Shown here in pieces: positions 30,975-31,010 of a stretch of 31,010 nucleotides of DNA (its first letter is position 1; the number at the start of each line of letters is the position of its first letter). Both the position numbers and the translations under genes were made by a program. The notes under the pieces were generated by a model. It was not told where the DNA came from. It was given only the letters and a program-made list of their open reading frames with translations, and searched no databases. The stretch is from assembly GCA_964405265.1 (NCBI GenBank), contig CAYONC010000015.1:1-31010 (forward strand). The letters are read 5' to 3'. The stretch is from Eshraghiella sp964405265. Its GTDB lineage: Bacteria; Bacillota; Clostridia; Lachnospirales; Lachnospiraceae.

Positions 30975-31010
30975 GAATAAGCTGTCGCGTGAGGCAAGAG
31001 CCGGAGAGCG

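Noticed and set aside
1..31010. CRISPR arrays, insertion sequences, integrases or attachment sites
   Set aside because: No regularly spaced repeats, transposase motifs or integrase genes were seen. The only repeats of note are the permease 3'-end copies.

Overview
The window looks like a chromosomal segment from a low-GC anaerobic Firmicute, most likely a member of the Lachnospiraceae/Clostridia. I infer this from the strong AGGAGG-type ribosome binding sites, the TTGACA/TATAAT promoters, the tightly packed operons, the Rrf2-iscS-iscU-mnmA sulfur operon, the long-form hpf near secA, and the ApgM-type protein sitting between homoserine dehydrogenase and aspartate kinase. Most genes are on the + strand. 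No phage genes, transposase, CRISPR array or rRNA were seen.

Layout. (1) 1-268: a regulatory region with a minus-strand promoter, a 20-codon truncated ORF and a plus-strand promoter. (2) 269-3731: a small HEPN-like protein with a membrane tail, a MATE exporter, a degenerate sigma-70-like protein and a tRNA-dihydrouridine synthase, closed by a 15-bp-stem terminator. (3) 3765-6958: convergent methionine aminopeptidase with a SEC-C zinc motif, then a divergent M18 aminopeptidase and a DegV lipid-binding protein. (4) 6990-11102: sulfur and Fe-S operon rrf2-iscS-iscU-mnmA-cysK with a perfect-spacing promoter and a candidate operator. (5) A convergent SDR reductase (11105-11833), then about 490 bp without a gene that holds a same-strand cluster of DnaA-box-like sites and the hpf promoter. 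(6) hpf and its terminator. (7) 12964-17126: an accessory block between hpf and secA. It holds a promoter-terminator unit for a small structured RNA of about 110 nt, then an unrecognised secreted Cys-containing protein, two FtsX/MacB-like permeases and an ABC ATPase. The block is bracketed by decayed or duplicated 3' ends of its own permease genes. (8) 17252-25311: secA-prfB-cheW-hom-apgM(thrB-like)-lysC, closed by a terminator. (9) 25364-30733: a YcxB-like protein, then tsaE-tsaB-rimI-rnz-(unknown membrane-anchored protein)-tsaD-ispD. (10) tRNA-Ser(UGA), and a strong promoter with an A/T-rich upstream tract that runs off the right edge.

How the genes fit together. Region 4 moves sulfur from cysteine (made by CysK) through IscS to Fe-S clusters (IscU) and to 2-thiouridine in tRNA (MnmA), probably under a Cys-ligated Rrf2 sensor. 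Region 8 joins protein export and translation termination to a three-gene aspartate-to-phosphohomoserine pathway. Region 9 carries the bacterial t6A tRNA-modification proteins (TsaB/D/E) with the 3'-tRNA nuclease RNase Z.

The least ordinary part is 12964-17126. It is the best candidate for an undescribed system: a secreted protein of unknown family with a dedicated MacB-like transporter, whose ATPase gene lies between two identical 217-bp direct repeats, next to an orphan structured RNA. Other unusual items are the sigma-like protein without promoter-binding regions, the remnant of a programmed frameshift in prfB, and the DnaA-box cluster far from any dnaA gene.
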